From Palleronia sp. THAF1 (GTDB lineage Bacteria > Pseudomonadota > Alphaproteobacteria > Rhodobacterales > Rhodobacteraceae), in contig NZ_CP045420.1 in assembly GCF_009363795.1 (NCBI RefSeq), positions 1,469,001 to 1,533,000 on the forward strand: a DNA stretch of 64,000 bases, given 5' to 3'. Position 1 is the stretch's first letter; every line of letters begins with the position of its first letter. Positions 46,826 through 57,252 of the stretch are shown one piece after another. A program made the position numbers and the translations under genes. Below the pieces are notes generated by a model. It did not search any database, was not told the origin of the DNA, and worked only from the letters and a program-made list of their open reading frames with translations.

Positions 46826-47668
46826 TTAGTCCGACAGGAACCGTTCCAGAACGGGGTGGAAAAGCTCGGGCCGTTCGCGCATGGGCCAATGGCCCGTCGG
46901 CAAAGCCAGGTAGCGCGCGTCTGGAATCACCTCTTGCGCGTCGCGGACGCGGTGCGCCGGCACCAGCCGGTCCGCCGTGCCCGCGACCAACAACGTGGGC
47001 GCGGTGATCCGGCCCAGTTCGGGCGTCAGATCCGATTGCAGCGAGCTTCGGTGCAGTTCAGCGGCCAGAAAGCTGTCGAAGCTGCGCCGGTGCATCTGGT
47101 CCTGCGCGGTGCGACGCAACTCGGCCACGGCCTTGCGACTGACACGCCCCGGATCGCCATAACTCATCGCCAGACCAAGCCGAGCCAGCCGGTCCGACGT
47201 GGCAGCGGCGCGGTAGGCCAGCGCCACGCCGCCTGCACGGAAGAAGGCGTAAGCCGCCGGATGGAACGGCGCGCGCGGCATCAGACCGTAGGCGCAGACC
47301 GGCACCAGCCGTCGCACCCGGTCCGGCGCATGGATCGCGACCCACAGCGCCATGCCGCCGCCCATGGACACGCCACCCAGATCGACGCGCTCCAATTCCA
47401 GCGCATCAAGGAAGTCGACCGTCCACGCGCCCAGATCGGACAGGCTGCACGGATCGCACAGCGCGTCGCTGTCGCCGTATCCGGGCAAGTCCGGGACGAT
47501 AACGCGGCGGTGGTCACGCATGGCCGCGACGGTCAGCCGCCACGTCAGCTCCGCATGATCGAACCCCGCGCCGTGCAGCAGCACCAAAGGCGGCGCGTCG
47601 CGCGGTCCTTCATCCACATAGGCGACGCGGCGGTTCAATACCCGCGTCGCACGGTCGGTAAAGGGCAT
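46826..47668 (-). CDS. alpha/beta hydrolase
   Basis: 280 residues. Oxyanion segment LLHGAGFDHAELTW, nucleophile Ser in GGVSMGGGMALW, Asp in VAGTADRLVPAHR and the catalytic His in LPTGHWPMRERPE. It resembles C-C bond hydrolases and esterases of the MhpC/BioH type. Its ATG overlaps the ntrX stop (ATGA), placing it under ntr-operon control, an unusual companion for a nitrogen regulator. Substrate unknown. Confidence 0.85.
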   Translation of the reverse strand: MPFTDRATRVLNRRVAYVDEGPRDAPPLVLLHGAGFDHAELTWRLTVAAMRDHRRVIVPDLPGYGDSDALCDPCSLSDLGAWTVDFLDALELERVDLGGVSMGGGMALWVAIHAPDRVRRLVPVCAYGLMPRAPFHPAAYAFFRAGGVALAYRAAATSDRLARLGLAMSYGDPGRVSRKAVAELRRTAQDQMHRRSFDSFLAAELHRSSLQSDLTPELGRITAPTLLVAGTADRLVPAHRVRDAQEVIPDARYLALPTGHWPMRERPELFHPVLERFLSD

Positions 47669-49074
47669 CAGCCGACGGGCTGTTCGTCGAGATGCGCGAT
47701 CCGCGCGCCCTGCTTCGAAGTCGTCACGACCCCCAAAGACTTCAATTTGCGGTGCAGGGCCGAACGCTCCATGCCGACGAAGTTCGCCGTGCGGCTGATG
47801 TTGCCGCCAAAGCGGTTGATCTGCGTCAGCAGATACTCCCGCTCGAACAATTCGCGCGCCTCGCGCAGCGGCAGCATCGCCAGCGAGCCGGACAGCACGA
47901 CGCGGCCTTGCTCCTCGGACGGACCCGCTTCGGACCCCGGGAGTTCGGCGGCAGTAATATCGCCCTTGTCCTCGCCCAGGATCAGCACCCGTTCGACCAT
48001 GTTCTTCAACTGCCGCACGTTGCCGGGCCAGATCATCGTCTGCAGCATGGCCTGCGCTTCTTCCGACAGACGGCGCAGCGGCAGACCCTGCGTGCGATTG
48101 AACATCGACAGGAAAAATTCGGCCAGTTCGGGAATATCCTCACGCCGGTCGTCCAAAGCCGGGACCTCGATCGGAACGACGGCAAGGCGGTGGTACAGTT
48201 CCTGCCGGAACATTCCTTCTTCCGCCAGCGCCGCCAGATCGCGGTTGGTGGAGGAGATAACGCGGATGTCGACCTTCACCTTCTCCGTTCCACCGACACG
48301 GGTAAACGCCTGATCCACCAGCACACGCAGGATCTTCGACTGGGTGCCCAGCGGCATATCCGCGATCTCATCAAAGAACAGCACACCGCCGTCGGCCTCT
48401 TCCAGCAAGCCCGGCTCGGACCCGCGCTCGGTCTCGCGGCCGAACAGCACTTCTTCCATGCGATCCGGCTCGATGGCGGCAGCGCCGACGGTGATGAAGG
48501 GAAAATCAGCGCGGCCTGAATTGGCATGGATGTAACGCGCGGCCAACTCCTTGCCGGAGCCGGACGGCCCCGTCAGCATCACCCGCCCGTTCGAACGCGT
48601 GACCTTGTCCAGAGACGCCTTCAGCCCCCGGAAGGCCGGGCTAGAGCCAATCAGCTCCGGCGGCTCGACATCGCGCCGCTTCAGCTCAACATTTTCGCGG
48701 CGCAGCTTCGACGTTTCCATCGCCCGCCCGATCACGACCATCAACTGATCGATGTTGAACGGCTTTTCGATGTAATCGTAGGCGCCCTGCTTGATGGCGG
48801 CGACGGCGATTTCGATGTTGCCGTGACCCGAGATGATGATGACCGGCATCCCCGGATAATCGCGCTTGGCGATCTTCAGGATGTCGATCCCGTCCATATC
48901 GGAATCCTTCAGCCAGATGTCCAGGATCATCATGGCGGGGGGCGATTTCTCGATCTCGGCCATGCAGTCGTGGCTGTTGGCCGCGCGCCTGCAGGTATAG
49001 CCCTCGTCTTCCAAGATATCACCGATCAACTCGCGAATATCGCGCTCGTCGTCCACGATCAGGATGTCGCCCAT
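47668..49074 (-). CDS. ntrX: response regulator NtrX
   Basis: 468 residues. Receiver domain with phospho-acceptor Asp52 in MILDIWL and Lys in YIEKPF; AAA+ domain with Walker A GPSGSGKE (169-176) and Walker B VLFFDE (231-236); C-terminal Fis-type helix-turn-helix (FGGNISRTANFVGMERSALHRKLK). Between F211 and the Walker B region the GAFTGA loop needed to engage sigma-54 is absent (FGRETERGSEPGLLEE). NtrX pairs with the overlapping NtrY and affects nitrogen use and respiration. Confidence 0.95.
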   Translation of the reverse strand: MGDILIVDDERDIRELIGDILEDEGYTCRRAANSHDCMAEIEKSPPAMMILDIWLKDSDMDGIDILKIAKRDYPGMPVIIISGHGNIEIAVAAIKQGAYDYIEKPFNIDQLMVVIGRAMETSKLRRENVELKRRDVEPPELIGSSPAFRGLKASLDKVTRSNGRVMLTGPSGSGKELAARYIHANSGRADFPFITVGAAAIEPDRMEEVLFGRETERGSEPGLLEEADGGVLFFDEIADMPLGTQSKILRVLVDQAFTRVGGTEKVKVDIRVISSTNRDLAALAEEGMFRQELYHRLAVVPIEVPALDDRREDIPELAEFFLSMFNRTQGLPLRRLSEEAQAMLQTMIWPGNVRQLKNMVERVLILGEDKGDITAAELPGSEAGPSEEQGRVVLSGSLAMLPLREARELFEREYLLTQINRFGGNISRTANFVGMERSALHRKLKSLGVVTTSKQGARIAHLDEQPVG

Positions 49075-51329
49075 AGCTTTTCCGCCTCCGTTTCTTGGGG
49101 TTGTCCCGGCTCTGCGGCCGGCAGTCTAATTTCCGCGCGGGCACCGCAATGAGCGCCCGGTGCGAAGGGATCCGCGTCGGTCAGCACCAGCGTGCCGCCG
49201 TGTTCTTCGATGATCTTCTTGACGATGGGCAGGCCAAGGCCGGTGCCCTCGTCGCGCGTGGTCACGTAGGGCTCGAACAGGCGCGCGCGGTCTTCGGGAA
49301 GGCCGATGCCGTTGTCCTGAATGGTGATCAGAGCGGTGCCGTCGTTCACGCCCATGGCGATGCGCAGTTCCGGCTGGTAGCCCTCTGGTGCGCGTCCCGC
49401 CTTTACCAGACTTTCCGTCGCCTCGCCTGCGTTCTTGATCAGGTTCGTCAGCGCCTGCCCGATCATCGCGTCGTCGATATCCGCCGTGACCTTGGCATTC
49501 GGCAGATCAGAGGTGATCTTGACCCCTTCCTGCCCCGCCTGTTGCAGCAGCACGGCAGAGGCGACGATCTCCGTCAGGTCTTGACTGCGCCGCTCCGGCT
49601 CCGGCATCCGGGCGAACTGACTGAATTCATTAACGATCCGGCGCAGACCTTCGGCCTGCCGCACGATAACCTCGGTCATCTGCTCCAGCTTTTCGGGGTC
49701 GCTAACTTCAGAGCCGAACTTGCGCTGGATGCGCCCCGCCGACAGCTGGATCGGGGTCAGCGGGTTCTTGATCTCATGCGCGATGCGGCGGGCCACGTCA
49801 CCCCAAGCCGCCATTCGCTGCGCCGACACAAGGTCCGTCACATCGTCGAAAGCGACCACGTAGCCTTCCAGCGTGCCGTCCTCTGCCCGGCGGGTCGCCA
49901 TGCGCACCAACAGGCTTTCCAGCACGCCCGCACGGCTGACGCGCACCTCGTCCTGCACCGCCTCGTCACGGGTGTCGCGCAGACGCTCATACAGGCCGCC
50001 GAACTCCGGCACCGCGACCGACAGCGGCACCGCCTGCCCCGCGCTTTCGTCCAGTTGCAGCAGACGTTCGGCGGAGCGGTTCACGAAGGTCACGCGCCCG
50101 TCCGCGTCCAACCCGACGACGCCAGCCGTGACCGACGACAGCACACTATCGAACAGCCGTCGACGCCGGTCGATCTGGTCGTTCGTTTCCAGCAAGGTCT
50201 GGCGCTGCGCCCGCAGTTGCAGCGTCATCTGATTGAACATGCGGCCCAGCGTCGAAATCTCGTCGTCGCCATCATCCTCGCGCACGCGCACGTCCAGATC
50301 GCCCGCACCGACGGCTTCCGCCGCGCCCGCCAGCCGCCCGATGGGGCGCGACAGACGTTCGGCGAACCACAGGCCCAGCCACACGGCGGCGAGGATCAGG
50401 ATGACCGCAAAGCCCAGATACAGCAGGCCGAACTCGAACAGCAGACGCCCGCGATCCGCTTCCAACTGGTTGTAAAGACGCACGGAATCCTGCGTGTCGT
50501 CCAGCAACGCCAGCAGGTCGCCGTCCACGTCGCGGCTGACATAAAGAAAACGATCGCCCTCTTCCTCGATCGGCAGCAGCGCGCGGAACTCGTTGATGGC
50601 CCAGTCTTCGATGATGACGGTCTCGCCGGCAGTCGCGGCGGCGATGGCGGTGGCGTCGGGTTCTTCATAGTCGAACAGATACGACCCCTCGCCCCGCGCG
50701 CGGATCTCGCCCTCTCCGTCGATCACATAGGCTTCGCGCAGGCCGCGCTGGATCTGTGCCTGCCCCTGCCCCAGCAACCGCCGCATCTCTCCATCCGTCA
50801 GTACGAACGGTCCGCTTTGCGCGGCAGCCAGATAGCGGGCCAGCGCCTCGGCGTCTTCGGACAAGCTGATGCGCTGTTCGTCCTCATAGGCCTCTGCCGC
50901 GGCCAAAGACGCGCCGACGACCGCGCGTACGCGGTCCGAGAACCAGCCTTCCAACCCGAAGTTGACCGTCAGCACAGCGAAGATGGCGACTGTGATCGTC
51001 GGCACCATGGCGATCAGCGCGAAAACGCCCGTCAGTCGCAGGTGCAGCCGCGATCCGGCCGATTGCGCCCGCCGCGCTGCGATCATGCGCACCACGGCCA
51101 TCACCACCAGCGCCGCCAAGGCGATCACGTAGATCAGATCCGCCAACAACACGAGGCGCAGCGACGTGGCCGCCGTGCCCGCGTCCAAGGGACCGAGGAT
51201 CAGGTAAGTAACGAATGCCAGCACCGGTCCCAGCACCACGAGCCCGATGGTCGTGGCGTTCTGAAGACGTTTCCGCCGACGCAAACGCGCCAGCCGGTCC
51301 CAGCTGAGCATCCGCATAGGATGCGCCAT
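49059..51329 (-). CDS. ntrY: sensor histidine kinase NtrY
   Basis: 756 residues. Three N-terminal spans, a periplasmic sensor region, a fourth span (LGFAVILILAAVWLGLWF), then HAMP, PAS (about 385-480), the dimerisation/phospho-His motif ARRIAHEIKNPLTPI, and the ATP domain with NLIKNAGEA, DNGIGLP and GTGLGLPIVKKI. ATG 51329 follows GGGGGTCG; ATG 51317 is possible. Overlaps ntrX by 16 nt. Confidence 0.95.
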   Translation of the reverse strand: MAHPMRMLSWDRLARLRRRKRLQNATTIGLVVLGPVLAFVTYLILGPLDAGTAATSLRLVLLADLIYVIALAALVVMAVVRMIAARRAQSAGSRLHLRLTGVFALIAMVPTITVAIFAVLTVNFGLEGWFSDRVRAVVGASLAAAEAYEDEQRISLSEDAEALARYLAAAQSGPFVLTDGEMRRLLGQGQAQIQRGLREAYVIDGEGEIRARGEGSYLFDYEEPDATAIAAATAGETVIIEDWAINEFRALLPIEEEGDRFLYVSRDVDGDLLALLDDTQDSVRLYNQLEADRGRLLFEFGLLYLGFAVILILAAVWLGLWFAERLSRPIGRLAGAAEAVGAGDLDVRVREDDGDDEISTLGRMFNQMTLQLRAQRQTLLETNDQIDRRRRLFDSVLSSVTAGVVGLDADGRVTFVNRSAERLLQLDESAGQAVPLSVAVPEFGGLYERLRDTRDEAVQDEVRVSRAGVLESLLVRMATRRAEDGTLEGYVVAFDDVTDLVSAQRMAAWGDVARRIAHEIKNPLTPIQLSAGRIQRKFGSEVSDPEKLEQMTEVIVRQAEGLRRIVNEFSQFARMPEPERRSQDLTEIVASAVLLQQAGQEGVKITSDLPNAKVTADIDDAMIGQALTNLIKNAGEATESLVKAGRAPEGYQPELRIAMGVNDGTALITIQDNGIGLPEDRARLFEPYVTTRDEGTGLGLPIVKKIIEEHGGTLVLTDADPFAPGAHCGARAEIRLPAAEPGQPQETEAEKLWATS

Positions 51330-51434
51330 GGGCGACCCCCGAAAATTGTGGCGCGTTTGCCGCGCCGTTACCGCTCGGGCATGGCTTTGTCGGATCGGGG
51401 TCTTTTGCCCCGGCGCCACGCTCCTGTTGCAGCT

Positions 51435-52805
51435 TTACATCAATTTGCGGCGGCGTGTCACGTGAATATCGAGGTCTGTGATCTTCTTTCGCAACGTATT
51501 GCGGTTGATTCCCAGAAGATCGGCGCATTTCGCCTGATTGCCGGCGGTCGCGTCCAGCGCGATCTCGATCAGCGGTGTTTCCAGCTCGCGCAGCATCCGT
51601 TGATACAGACCCGGTGGCGGCAGCACATTGCCGTGCAGGTCGAAGTAGCGGCGGATGTGGCGCGCGATGGCTGCTTGCAGGCGGTCCCCGTCACCGCCAC
51701 CGCGCAGGGGCTCCATCGCGGGCTGGTTGCCCAGAACGGCCTCCGCCTCGTCTCGGGTGATCTCGCCCTCTCCGCCCGTCAGTGTCAGGCGGCGCACCGT
51801 GTTCTCCAGCTGGCGCACGTTGCCGGGCCAGGAATAGCGCCGGATCAGCGTCATCGCGTCGTCCGAAAAGCCCCGCCGCGCGTTACCAGCCGCTTCGGCG
51901 CGGGCCAGAAAGTGTTCGGCCAGAAGGGGAATATCCTCGACCCGTTCCCGCAAGGACGGCACCGCAAGGGTGACGCCGGAGAGCCGGTAGAACAGGTCCT
52001 GTCGGAAGCGTCCCTGCTCCAGCGCTTGGGTCAGATCGGTCTGGCTGGTCGCCATGATGCGCGGCGCGGTATCGCCCAGCGCGTCCAGCATCCGCACGAT
52101 ACGCAGTTGTACGATCTCGTCCAGATCGCCGACCTCATCCAATAGGATCGTGCCGCCCCGTGCGCGGGACAGAACGGCAGACGGGCCATCCGCGCCTTCG
52201 AAATCTGCGGCGGTCGCCACCACGAAGGGCTGCGTGCGACGGTCCGAGAAATCATGCACCGCCCGCGCCGTCAGCGACTTGCCCGTGCCGCTTTCGCCCG
52301 TGATCAGAACCGGCAGATCGGTGTTCATCACCCGCGCGACCAGACGATACAGCTCCTGCATCGCGGGTGTGCGCCCCACCAGCGGCAGATCGCTTTGGGC
52401 GGCACTGGGCGCCCCCGGCTCTGGCGGGGGTGAGGTCCGGCGCGGCGCATCCAGCGCGCGGGCCGCACGTTTCATAAGGTCGGGCAGATCGAAGGGCTTG
52501 GGCAGGTAGTCGAAGGCATCCGCCTCTGCCGCCTGGATCGCCGTCATGATCGTGTTCTGGGCCGAGATCACGATGACCGGAAGACCGGGGCGCGCCGAAC
52601 TGATCTTCGGAAGCGCTTCCAGCCCGTTACCGTCGGGCATGACCACATCAGAAATCACCAGATCGCCCTTCCCCTCATCCACCCAGCGCATCAGCGTCAC
52701 CATCGACGCGGTCGCATGCACCTTGCAGCCCGCACGCGTCAGCGCCTGTGTCAGAACGGTGCGGATGGTGCGGTCGTCGTCGGCGACAAGAACGGTGCCG
52801 TCCAT
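51435..52805 (-). CDS. ntrC: nitrogen regulator NtrC, GAFTGA-less type
   Basis: 456 residues. Receiver Asp53 (ISDVVMPDG), Walker A GESGTGKS (170-177), Walker B TILLDE (219-224) and a C-terminal Fis-like HTH ([19 protein letters not shown]). The stretch between Walker A and B ([19 protein letters not shown]) is short and lacks GAFTGA. Rhodobacter capsulatus NtrC has the same lesion and activates sigma-70 RNA polymerase, so the same is expected here. Follows ntrB after 3 nt. Confidence 0.96.
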   Translation of the reverse strand: MDGTVLVADDDRTIRTVLTQALTRAGCKVHATASMVTLMRWVDEGKGDLVISDVVMPDGNGLEALPKISSARPGLPVIVISAQNTIMTAIQAAEADAFDYLPKPFDLPDLMKRAARALDAPRRTSPPPEPGAPSAAQSDLPLVGRTPAMQELYRLVARVMNTDLPVLITGESGTGKSLTARAVHDFSDRRTQPFVVATAADFEGADGPSAVLSRARGGTILLDEVGDLDEIVQLRIVRMLDALGDTAPRIMATSQTDLTQALEQGRFRQDLFYRLSGVTLAVPSLRERVEDIPLLAEHFLARAEAAGNARRGFSDDAMTLIRRYSWPGNVRQLENTVRRLTLTGGEGEITRDEAEAVLGNQPAMEPLRGGGDGDRLQAAIARHIRRYFDLHGNVLPPPGLYQRMLRELETPLIEIALDATAGNQAKCADLLGINRNTLRKKITDLDIHVTRRRKLM

Positions 52806-52808
52806 GGG

Positions 52809-53873
52809 TTACTCCGGATCAGTTGGGACAAGGGGCAATGACAAGCGGAAGGCGGTGCGGCCCGGGTGGCTCTCTACCGCGATAAGGCCATCGTGTTCGG
52901 ACACGATCTTCGACACCAAGGCGAGGCCGAGGCCCGTGCCGTTTTCCTTGCCGGACACGAAGGGATCGAACACCGCGTCCGTCAGGTCCGGCGGCAGGCC
53001 GGGACCATCGTCGATGATCTCGACCTGCAACGGAACACGCGCGCCGGTGCCGTCCGGGCGGCGGACGCGCAGCCCGTGGTCGTAGAACGTCCGAATGGTG
53101 ATCGTGCCGCCCTGCGGCGATGCTTCGGCAGCGTTCTTGATCAGGTTCGACAGGACCTGCAGCATTTGGTCGGCATCCACATAGGCCGCAGGCAAGGACG
53201 GATCGTAATCCTCGACCAACTGCATATGCGCGGCGAAACCCAGCGCCGCCGACTTTCGCGCCCGATCCAGCAGGTCGTGCAGGTTCACCGGCTTGCGCGC
53301 AGGCGGGCGCAGGTTGCCGAACTGCTCAACCTGATCGATCAGGGCCGCCACGCGCCGCGTCTCTTCCACGATCAGATCGGTCAGCTCTCGATCCGGGCCG
53401 CTTAACCCCATCGACAAAAGCTGCGCCGCCCCAGTGATGCCAGCTAGGGGGTTCTTGATCTCATGCGCCAACATCTCTGCCATGCCGATCGCCGACCGCA
53501 CGGACGACCGGGGGTTTCCGGCGTTGACCAGCCGCCCCGCCATCTGCTTCGGCGTCAGCAGGATCAGCACACACCCATCAGAGCGTAGCACCGGCGCGAT
53601 CTTGACGTTGCACACCTCTGGCGCGCGATGCCCCGGCCCCACGTCCACCGTGTTGACGAACAGCGCAGAGCCCTGGAACCGCACCCGCTTGAAAGCGTCG
53701 TCCAGCGGGGCGTCGATGAACACCCGGTCGAAGAACGGTGCGCCTTTCAGCGCCTTCAATGAGGCATTCAGGAAGTCTTCCGCCGCCGCGTTCACCTCGA
53801 CGATCAGATCATCCGCATCGACCACGAAGGCAGGCACGGGGATAGACGCCCAGATCGCGGCGCCATCGGTCAT
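52809..53873 (-). CDS. ntrB: nitrogen sensor histidine kinase NtrB
   Basis: 354 residues, soluble. N-terminal PAS domain (about 10-115), phospho-His in AEMLAHEIKNPLAGI, N box VLSNLIKNAAEA, G boxes IDDGPGLPP and GTGLGLALVSKI. NtrB phosphorylates NtrC under nitrogen limitation and is controlled by PII. Its ATG overlaps the dusB stop (ATGA), the classical nifR3-ntrB-ntrC arrangement of alphaproteobacteria. Confidence 0.96.
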   Translation of the reverse strand: MTDGAAIWASIPVPAFVVDADDLIVEVNAAAEDFLNASLKALKGAPFFDRVFIDAPLDDAFKRVRFQGSALFVNTVDVGPGHRAPEVCNVKIAPVLRSDGCVLILLTPKQMAGRLVNAGNPRSSVRSAIGMAEMLAHEIKNPLAGITGAAQLLSMGLSGPDRELTDLIVEETRRVAALIDQVEQFGNLRPPARKPVNLHDLLDRARKSAALGFAAHMQLVEDYDPSLPAAYVDADQMLQVLSNLIKNAAEASPQGGTITIRTFYDHGLRVRRPDGTGARVPLQVEIIDDGPGLPPDLTDAVFDPFVSGKENGTGLGLALVSKIVSEHDGLIAVESHPGRTAFRLSLPLVPTDPE

Positions 53874-54847
53874 GCCGCCACCGCCGCGTTGAAAGCATCG
53901 GGCAACAGCCGCAAGATGACCTGGGGCTCCTCTGCCGTCAGCACCGCACGTTTGAGCGGCGTGCCGGGAACGGCGGCATCCAGATACCACCCCAAGTGCT
54001 TGCGCACGACCTTTGTGCCCAGCGTCTTCCCGTAGAAGCTGCACGACGCTTCAACGTGTCCAGCAATCAGGTCGATCAGGTCCGACCCTTGCGGGATACG
54101 CGGCGCGGGCGCACCGTACAGCGCCGCCGCGATCTCTGCGATGCGCCACGGGCGCCCCTGTATGCCGCGCCCGACCATGACGCCATCGGCTCCGCTGGCG
54201 GCCAGTGCTTTGTGCGCGTCGGATGGCGTCACGATGTCACCATTGGCGATAACCGGTACGTGCACCGCGTCCTTCACGGGACGGATCGCCGCCCAATCGG
54301 CGCGGCCCTTGTAGAACTGGCATCGCGTGCGCCCGTGAACTGTGATCATCCGCACGCCCGCCGCCTCTACCCGCTGCGCAATAGCGGCAGCGTTCAGTTG
54401 AGCATCATCCCAGCCCAGTCGCATCTTCAGCGTCACCGGCACATCGACCGCATTCACTACCGCTTCGATCAGGGACAACGCGTGGTCCGGCTCACGCATC
54501 AGCGCCGAGCCCGACAGTCCATTCGTCACCTTCTTGGCCGGACAGCCCATGTTGATATCGATGATCCGCGCGCCCGCAGCTTCGACCCGGCGGGCAGCCT
54601 CGGCCATCCAATGCGCCTCTCGCCCCGCGATCTGGACAGAGGTGCGGGCACGGGCCAGTCCCAGTTCTGCCCGCTCGACCGTTCCCGCGCGGCCTTGCAC
54701 CATCTCTTGGCTGGCGACCATCTCTGACACAACCAGTCCCGCGCCGAAGCCCGCAACGATGTCGCGGAACGGCAAATCGGTTATACCGGCCATGGGGGCC
54801 AGGAAGACCGGGGGCGTCAGCCCCAAAGAAGCGAGTGCGTCGGACAA
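53870..54847 (-). CDS. dusB: tRNA-dihydrouridine synthase DusB (NifR3)
   Basis: 325 residues from a TTG at 54847, chosen because AGGAG lies 10 nt upstream and similarity starts at [19 protein letters not shown] (split: [19 protein letters not shown]). FMN-binding barrel with the tRNA-binding Cys in [11 protein letters not shown] and [12 protein letters not shown]. It reduces uridine to dihydrouridine in tRNA. First gene of the ntrBC operon, divergent from ispDF across 157 bp. Confidence 0.94.
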   Translation of the reverse strand: MSDALASLGLTPPVFLAPMAGITDLPFRDIVAGFGAGLVVSEMVASQEMVQGRAGTVERAELGLARARTSVQIAGREAHWMAEAARRVEAAGARIIDINMGCPAKKVTNGLSGSALMREPDHALSLIEAVVNAVDVPVTLKMRLGWDDAQLNAAAIAQRVEAAGVRMITVHGRTRCQFYKGRADWAAIRPVKDAVHVPVIANGDIVTPSDAHKALAASGADGVMVGRGIQGRPWRIAEIAAALYGAPAPRIPQGSDLIDLIAGHVEASCSFYGKTLGTKVVRKHLGWYLDAAVPGTPLKRAVLTAEEPQVILRLLPDAFNAAVAA

Positions 54848-55004
54848 TTTAGATCGGCTCCTGCCTAATCCTTGTGCGTCTGCCCAATCGCTTATCGGTG
54901 CAGGCGCTGGATGGCAATTTGCACCTGCGCGCTTTCCGGTGGAAAACAAAGGCTGCACAAATCTCAGGCAGATGGACTTGGGAGAGCGGGGCGAAGGGGC
55001 CAAC

Positions 55005-56153
55005 ATGGCGGATCTGAAGGTTGCAGCGGTGATCGTCGCGGCAGGGCGCGGAACACGCGCGGGCGGCGGCGTGCCGAAGCAATGGCGCGACCTTGGCGGG
55101 CTGACCGTCGCGGCGCGCAGTATCGCGGCGTTTCGCAATCATCCACGCGTCGGGCGTGTCGTTCTGGTGCTGCACCCAGATGACATGGGGCTGGCCGCGG
55201 GCTGGTTGGGACATGCCGACATGGCTGTCGTCGCCGGCGGGGCCACACGCGCGCAATCCGTCGGCGCGGGGCTGGCGGCGCTGGCGGAAGACACACCGGA
55301 TCGCGTGCTGATCCACGACGTCGCGCGCCCACTGGTCTCTGCCATGCTCATCGACCGGGTGATCGACGCGCTGGATACCGCACCCGGCGCGGCCCCCGCG
55401 CTCGCCGTGACGGATGCGCTGTGGACGGGCGACGCTGGCCGCGTCACCGGGACGCAGGATCGCGAAGGCCTGTGGCGCGCGCAGACCCCGCAGGGCTTCC
55501 ACTTCGCCCCGATCCTTGCCGCCCATCGGACCGCGCCCGCCGATGCCGCCGATGATGTGGCCGTCGCCCGCGCCGCCGGGCTGGACGTTTCCATCGTCGA
55601 GGGCGAAGAGAGGAACCTGAAGATCACCGCCGCGACGGATTTTGCGCGCGCGGAAAGCTACTTGGGGGACGCCATGGATATCCGCTGCGGCAACGGCTTC
55701 GACGTGCACGCCTTCACCGAAGGCGACGCCGTGATCCTGTGCGGCGTCAGCATCCCCCATACCCATGCCCTGCTGGGCCATTCCGATGCCGACGTGGGCA
55801 TGCACACCGTCACTGACGCCATCTACGGTGCGCTGGCCGAGGGCGACATCGGCCGCCATTTCCCGCCCTTCGATCCGCAGTGGAAAGGCGCCGCGTCCGA
55901 CATCTTCTTGCGCCACGCGGCGGAACTGGCGGTAAGCCGCGGGTTTGTAGTGTCGAACGTGGACCTGACGCTGATTTGCGAAGCGCCCAAGATCGGACCG
56001 CACGCTATCGCGATGGCGCAAACGCTGGCACAGATCATCGGGATCGACGCCGACCGCGTGTCCGTCAAGGCCACCACAAGCGAAGGTCTGGGATTTCCGG
56101 GCCGCAAGGAAGGGATCGCCGCAATGGCCACCGTAACGCTGGTTTCCGCATGA
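55005..56153 (+). CDS. ispDF: bifunctional IspD/IspF (MEP pathway)
   Basis: 382 residues. The IspD half (1 to about 224) has the CTP loop [16 protein letters not shown] and ARPLVS; it makes CDP-methylerythritol. The IspF half begins at [13 protein letters not shown] and continues with [17 protein letters not shown], binding zinc and forming the cyclodiphosphate. Fusion of the two is common in alphaproteobacteria. GAAGGGGCC precedes ATG 55005. Start of an operon with pgpA and cinA, each overlapping the next by 4 nt. Confidence 0.97.
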   Translation: MADLKVAAVIVAAGRGTRAGGGVPKQWRDLGGLTVAARSIAAFRNHPRVGRVVLVLHPDDMGLAAGWLGHADMAVVAGGATRAQSVGAGLAALAEDTPDRVLIHDVARPLVSAMLIDRVIDALDTAPGAAPALAVTDALWTGDAGRVTGTQDREGLWRAQTPQGFHFAPILAAHRTAPADAADDVAVARAAGLDVSIVEGEERNLKITAATDFARAESYLGDAMDIRCGNGFDVHAFTEGDAVILCGVSIPHTHALLGHSDADVGMHTVTDAIYGALAEGDIGRHFPPFDPQWKGAASDIFLRHAAELAVSRGFVVSNVDLTLICEAPKIGPHAIAMAQTLAQIIGIDADRVSVKATTSEGLGFPGRKEGIAAMATVTLVSA

Positions 56154-56638
56154 GCCGGATCATCGCCACCTTCTTCTACTCGGGCCTGCTGAAGCCTGCA
56201 CCGGGCACATGGGGTTCGCTCGCCGCCTTGCCCGCGTTCTACATCCTGCACGTGTTGGGCGGGCCGATCCTGTGCATCATCGGCATCGCTGTCGTCTTCG
56301 CCGCAGGGCTGTGGGCCACCGGCGTGCAGACCGCATCGGGCGACGTGAAAGACCCCGGCTGGATCGTCATCGACGAGGTGGCGGGCCAGTGGATTGCCCT
56401 GTTGCCGCTGTCGCTGGGCGCTGCGCATGTGAACATGCCCATTACCGCCCTCTGGCCCGGCTGGATCGCGGCCTTCCTGCTGTTTCGCCTGTTCGACATC
56501 TGGAAGCCCGGCCCCATCGGCTGGGCGGATCGCAAGGGCGGCCCCATGGGCGTGATGCTGGATGACGTGATCGCCGGCGTCTTCGCCGCGATCTGCGTGG
56601 TGATCCTGGCGGCGATCGCGCACGGACTTTTGGTGTGA
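56150..56638 (+). CDS. pgpA: phosphatidylglycerophosphatase A
   Basis: 162 residues, integral membrane, with the PgpA signatures [12 protein letters not shown] (14-25 region), VIDEVAGQW and [21 protein letters not shown] (acidic metal site, shown in pieces [10 protein letters not shown] and GVMLDD). It dephosphorylates phosphatidylglycerophosphate to phosphatidylglycerol. ATG 56150 overlaps the ispDF stop. Confidence 0.94.
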   Translation: MSRIIATFFYSGLLKPAPGTWGSLAALPAFYILHVLGGPILCIIGIAVVFAAGLWATGVQTASGDVKDPGWIVIDEVAGQWIALLPLSLGAAHVNMPITALWPGWIAAFLLFRLFDIWKPGPIGWADRKGGPMGVMLDDVIAGVFAAICVVILAAIAHGLLV

Positions 56639-57111
56639 GCCTCGCCGCGCAACTTCTTGATGAGGCACGCAGAAAGGGCGTTCGGATCGCGACGGCGGAA
56701 AGCTGTACGGGCGGCCTGATCTCTGCCGCGATCACGGATCCTGCAGGCGCATCGGACGTGTTCGACTACGGCTTCGTTACTTATTCCAACGGTGCGAAAC
56801 AGAAGCTGCTCGGCGTCTGGTCCGAGACGCTGGAGATGTTCGGCGCCGTCTCGGAAGAGGTCGCGCGCGAGATGGCGCGCGGCGCACGGACCCGCGCGCG
56901 CGCGACAATTGCGGTGTCGGTCACGGGCATCGCCGGGCCCGGTGGATCGGAAACGAAACCGGAGGGCCGCGTTTGCTTCGGCCTGTCCGGGCCGCGCGGC
57001 ACGCGGACCGAAACGGTCGAGTTCGGCGCATTGGGCCGCGACCAGGTGCGCGCGGCGACACGGGATCACGCGCTGGAATTGCTGCTGGCAGAGGTTCGCG
57101 CGCTGCCCTGA
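56635..57111 (+). CDS. CinA-family nicotinamide-nucleotide amidohydrolase
   Basis: 158 residues, the stand-alone C-terminal domain of CinA (PncC type): TAESCTGGLISAAITDPAGA with catalytic Ser/Cys region near residue 22, YGFVTYSNGAK and TGIAGPGGSETKPEG. It deamidates nicotinamide mononucleotide for NAD recycling. Begins at GTG 56635, overlapping the pgpA stop (GTGA). Confidence 0.93.
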   Translation: MSLAAQLLDEARRKGVRIATAESCTGGLISAAITDPAGASDVFDYGFVTYSNGAKQKLLGVWSETLEMFGAVSEEVAREMARGARTRARATIAVSVTGIAGPGGSETKPEGRVCFGLSGPRGTRTETVEFGALGRDQVRAATRDHALELLLAEVRALP

Positions 57112-57252
57112 TCGGCGGCAAGCACAGCTATACGCGCCCAAATATCGGGCAGTTATCGCATTGCCGAAAATTGCAGCAGTCCGGCGCTTCCAAATCAGGC
57201 ACCCGCCCGTTCTATCCCCATCCACAAATTCCAAGGGAGAGAGGGACACCCC

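Noticed and set aside
49095-52145. A 1016-codon open frame on the + strand
   Set aside because: It is antisense to ntrY and ntrC, has composition rich in Arg/His/Gln typical of high-GC shadows, and shows no domain; the opposite strand encodes complete kinases and regulators.
57138-57170. Possible sigma-54 promoter upstream of amtB
   Set aside because: The GG and GC elements are spaced 13 rather than 10 bases apart, and NtrC here lacks the sigma-54 contact loop.
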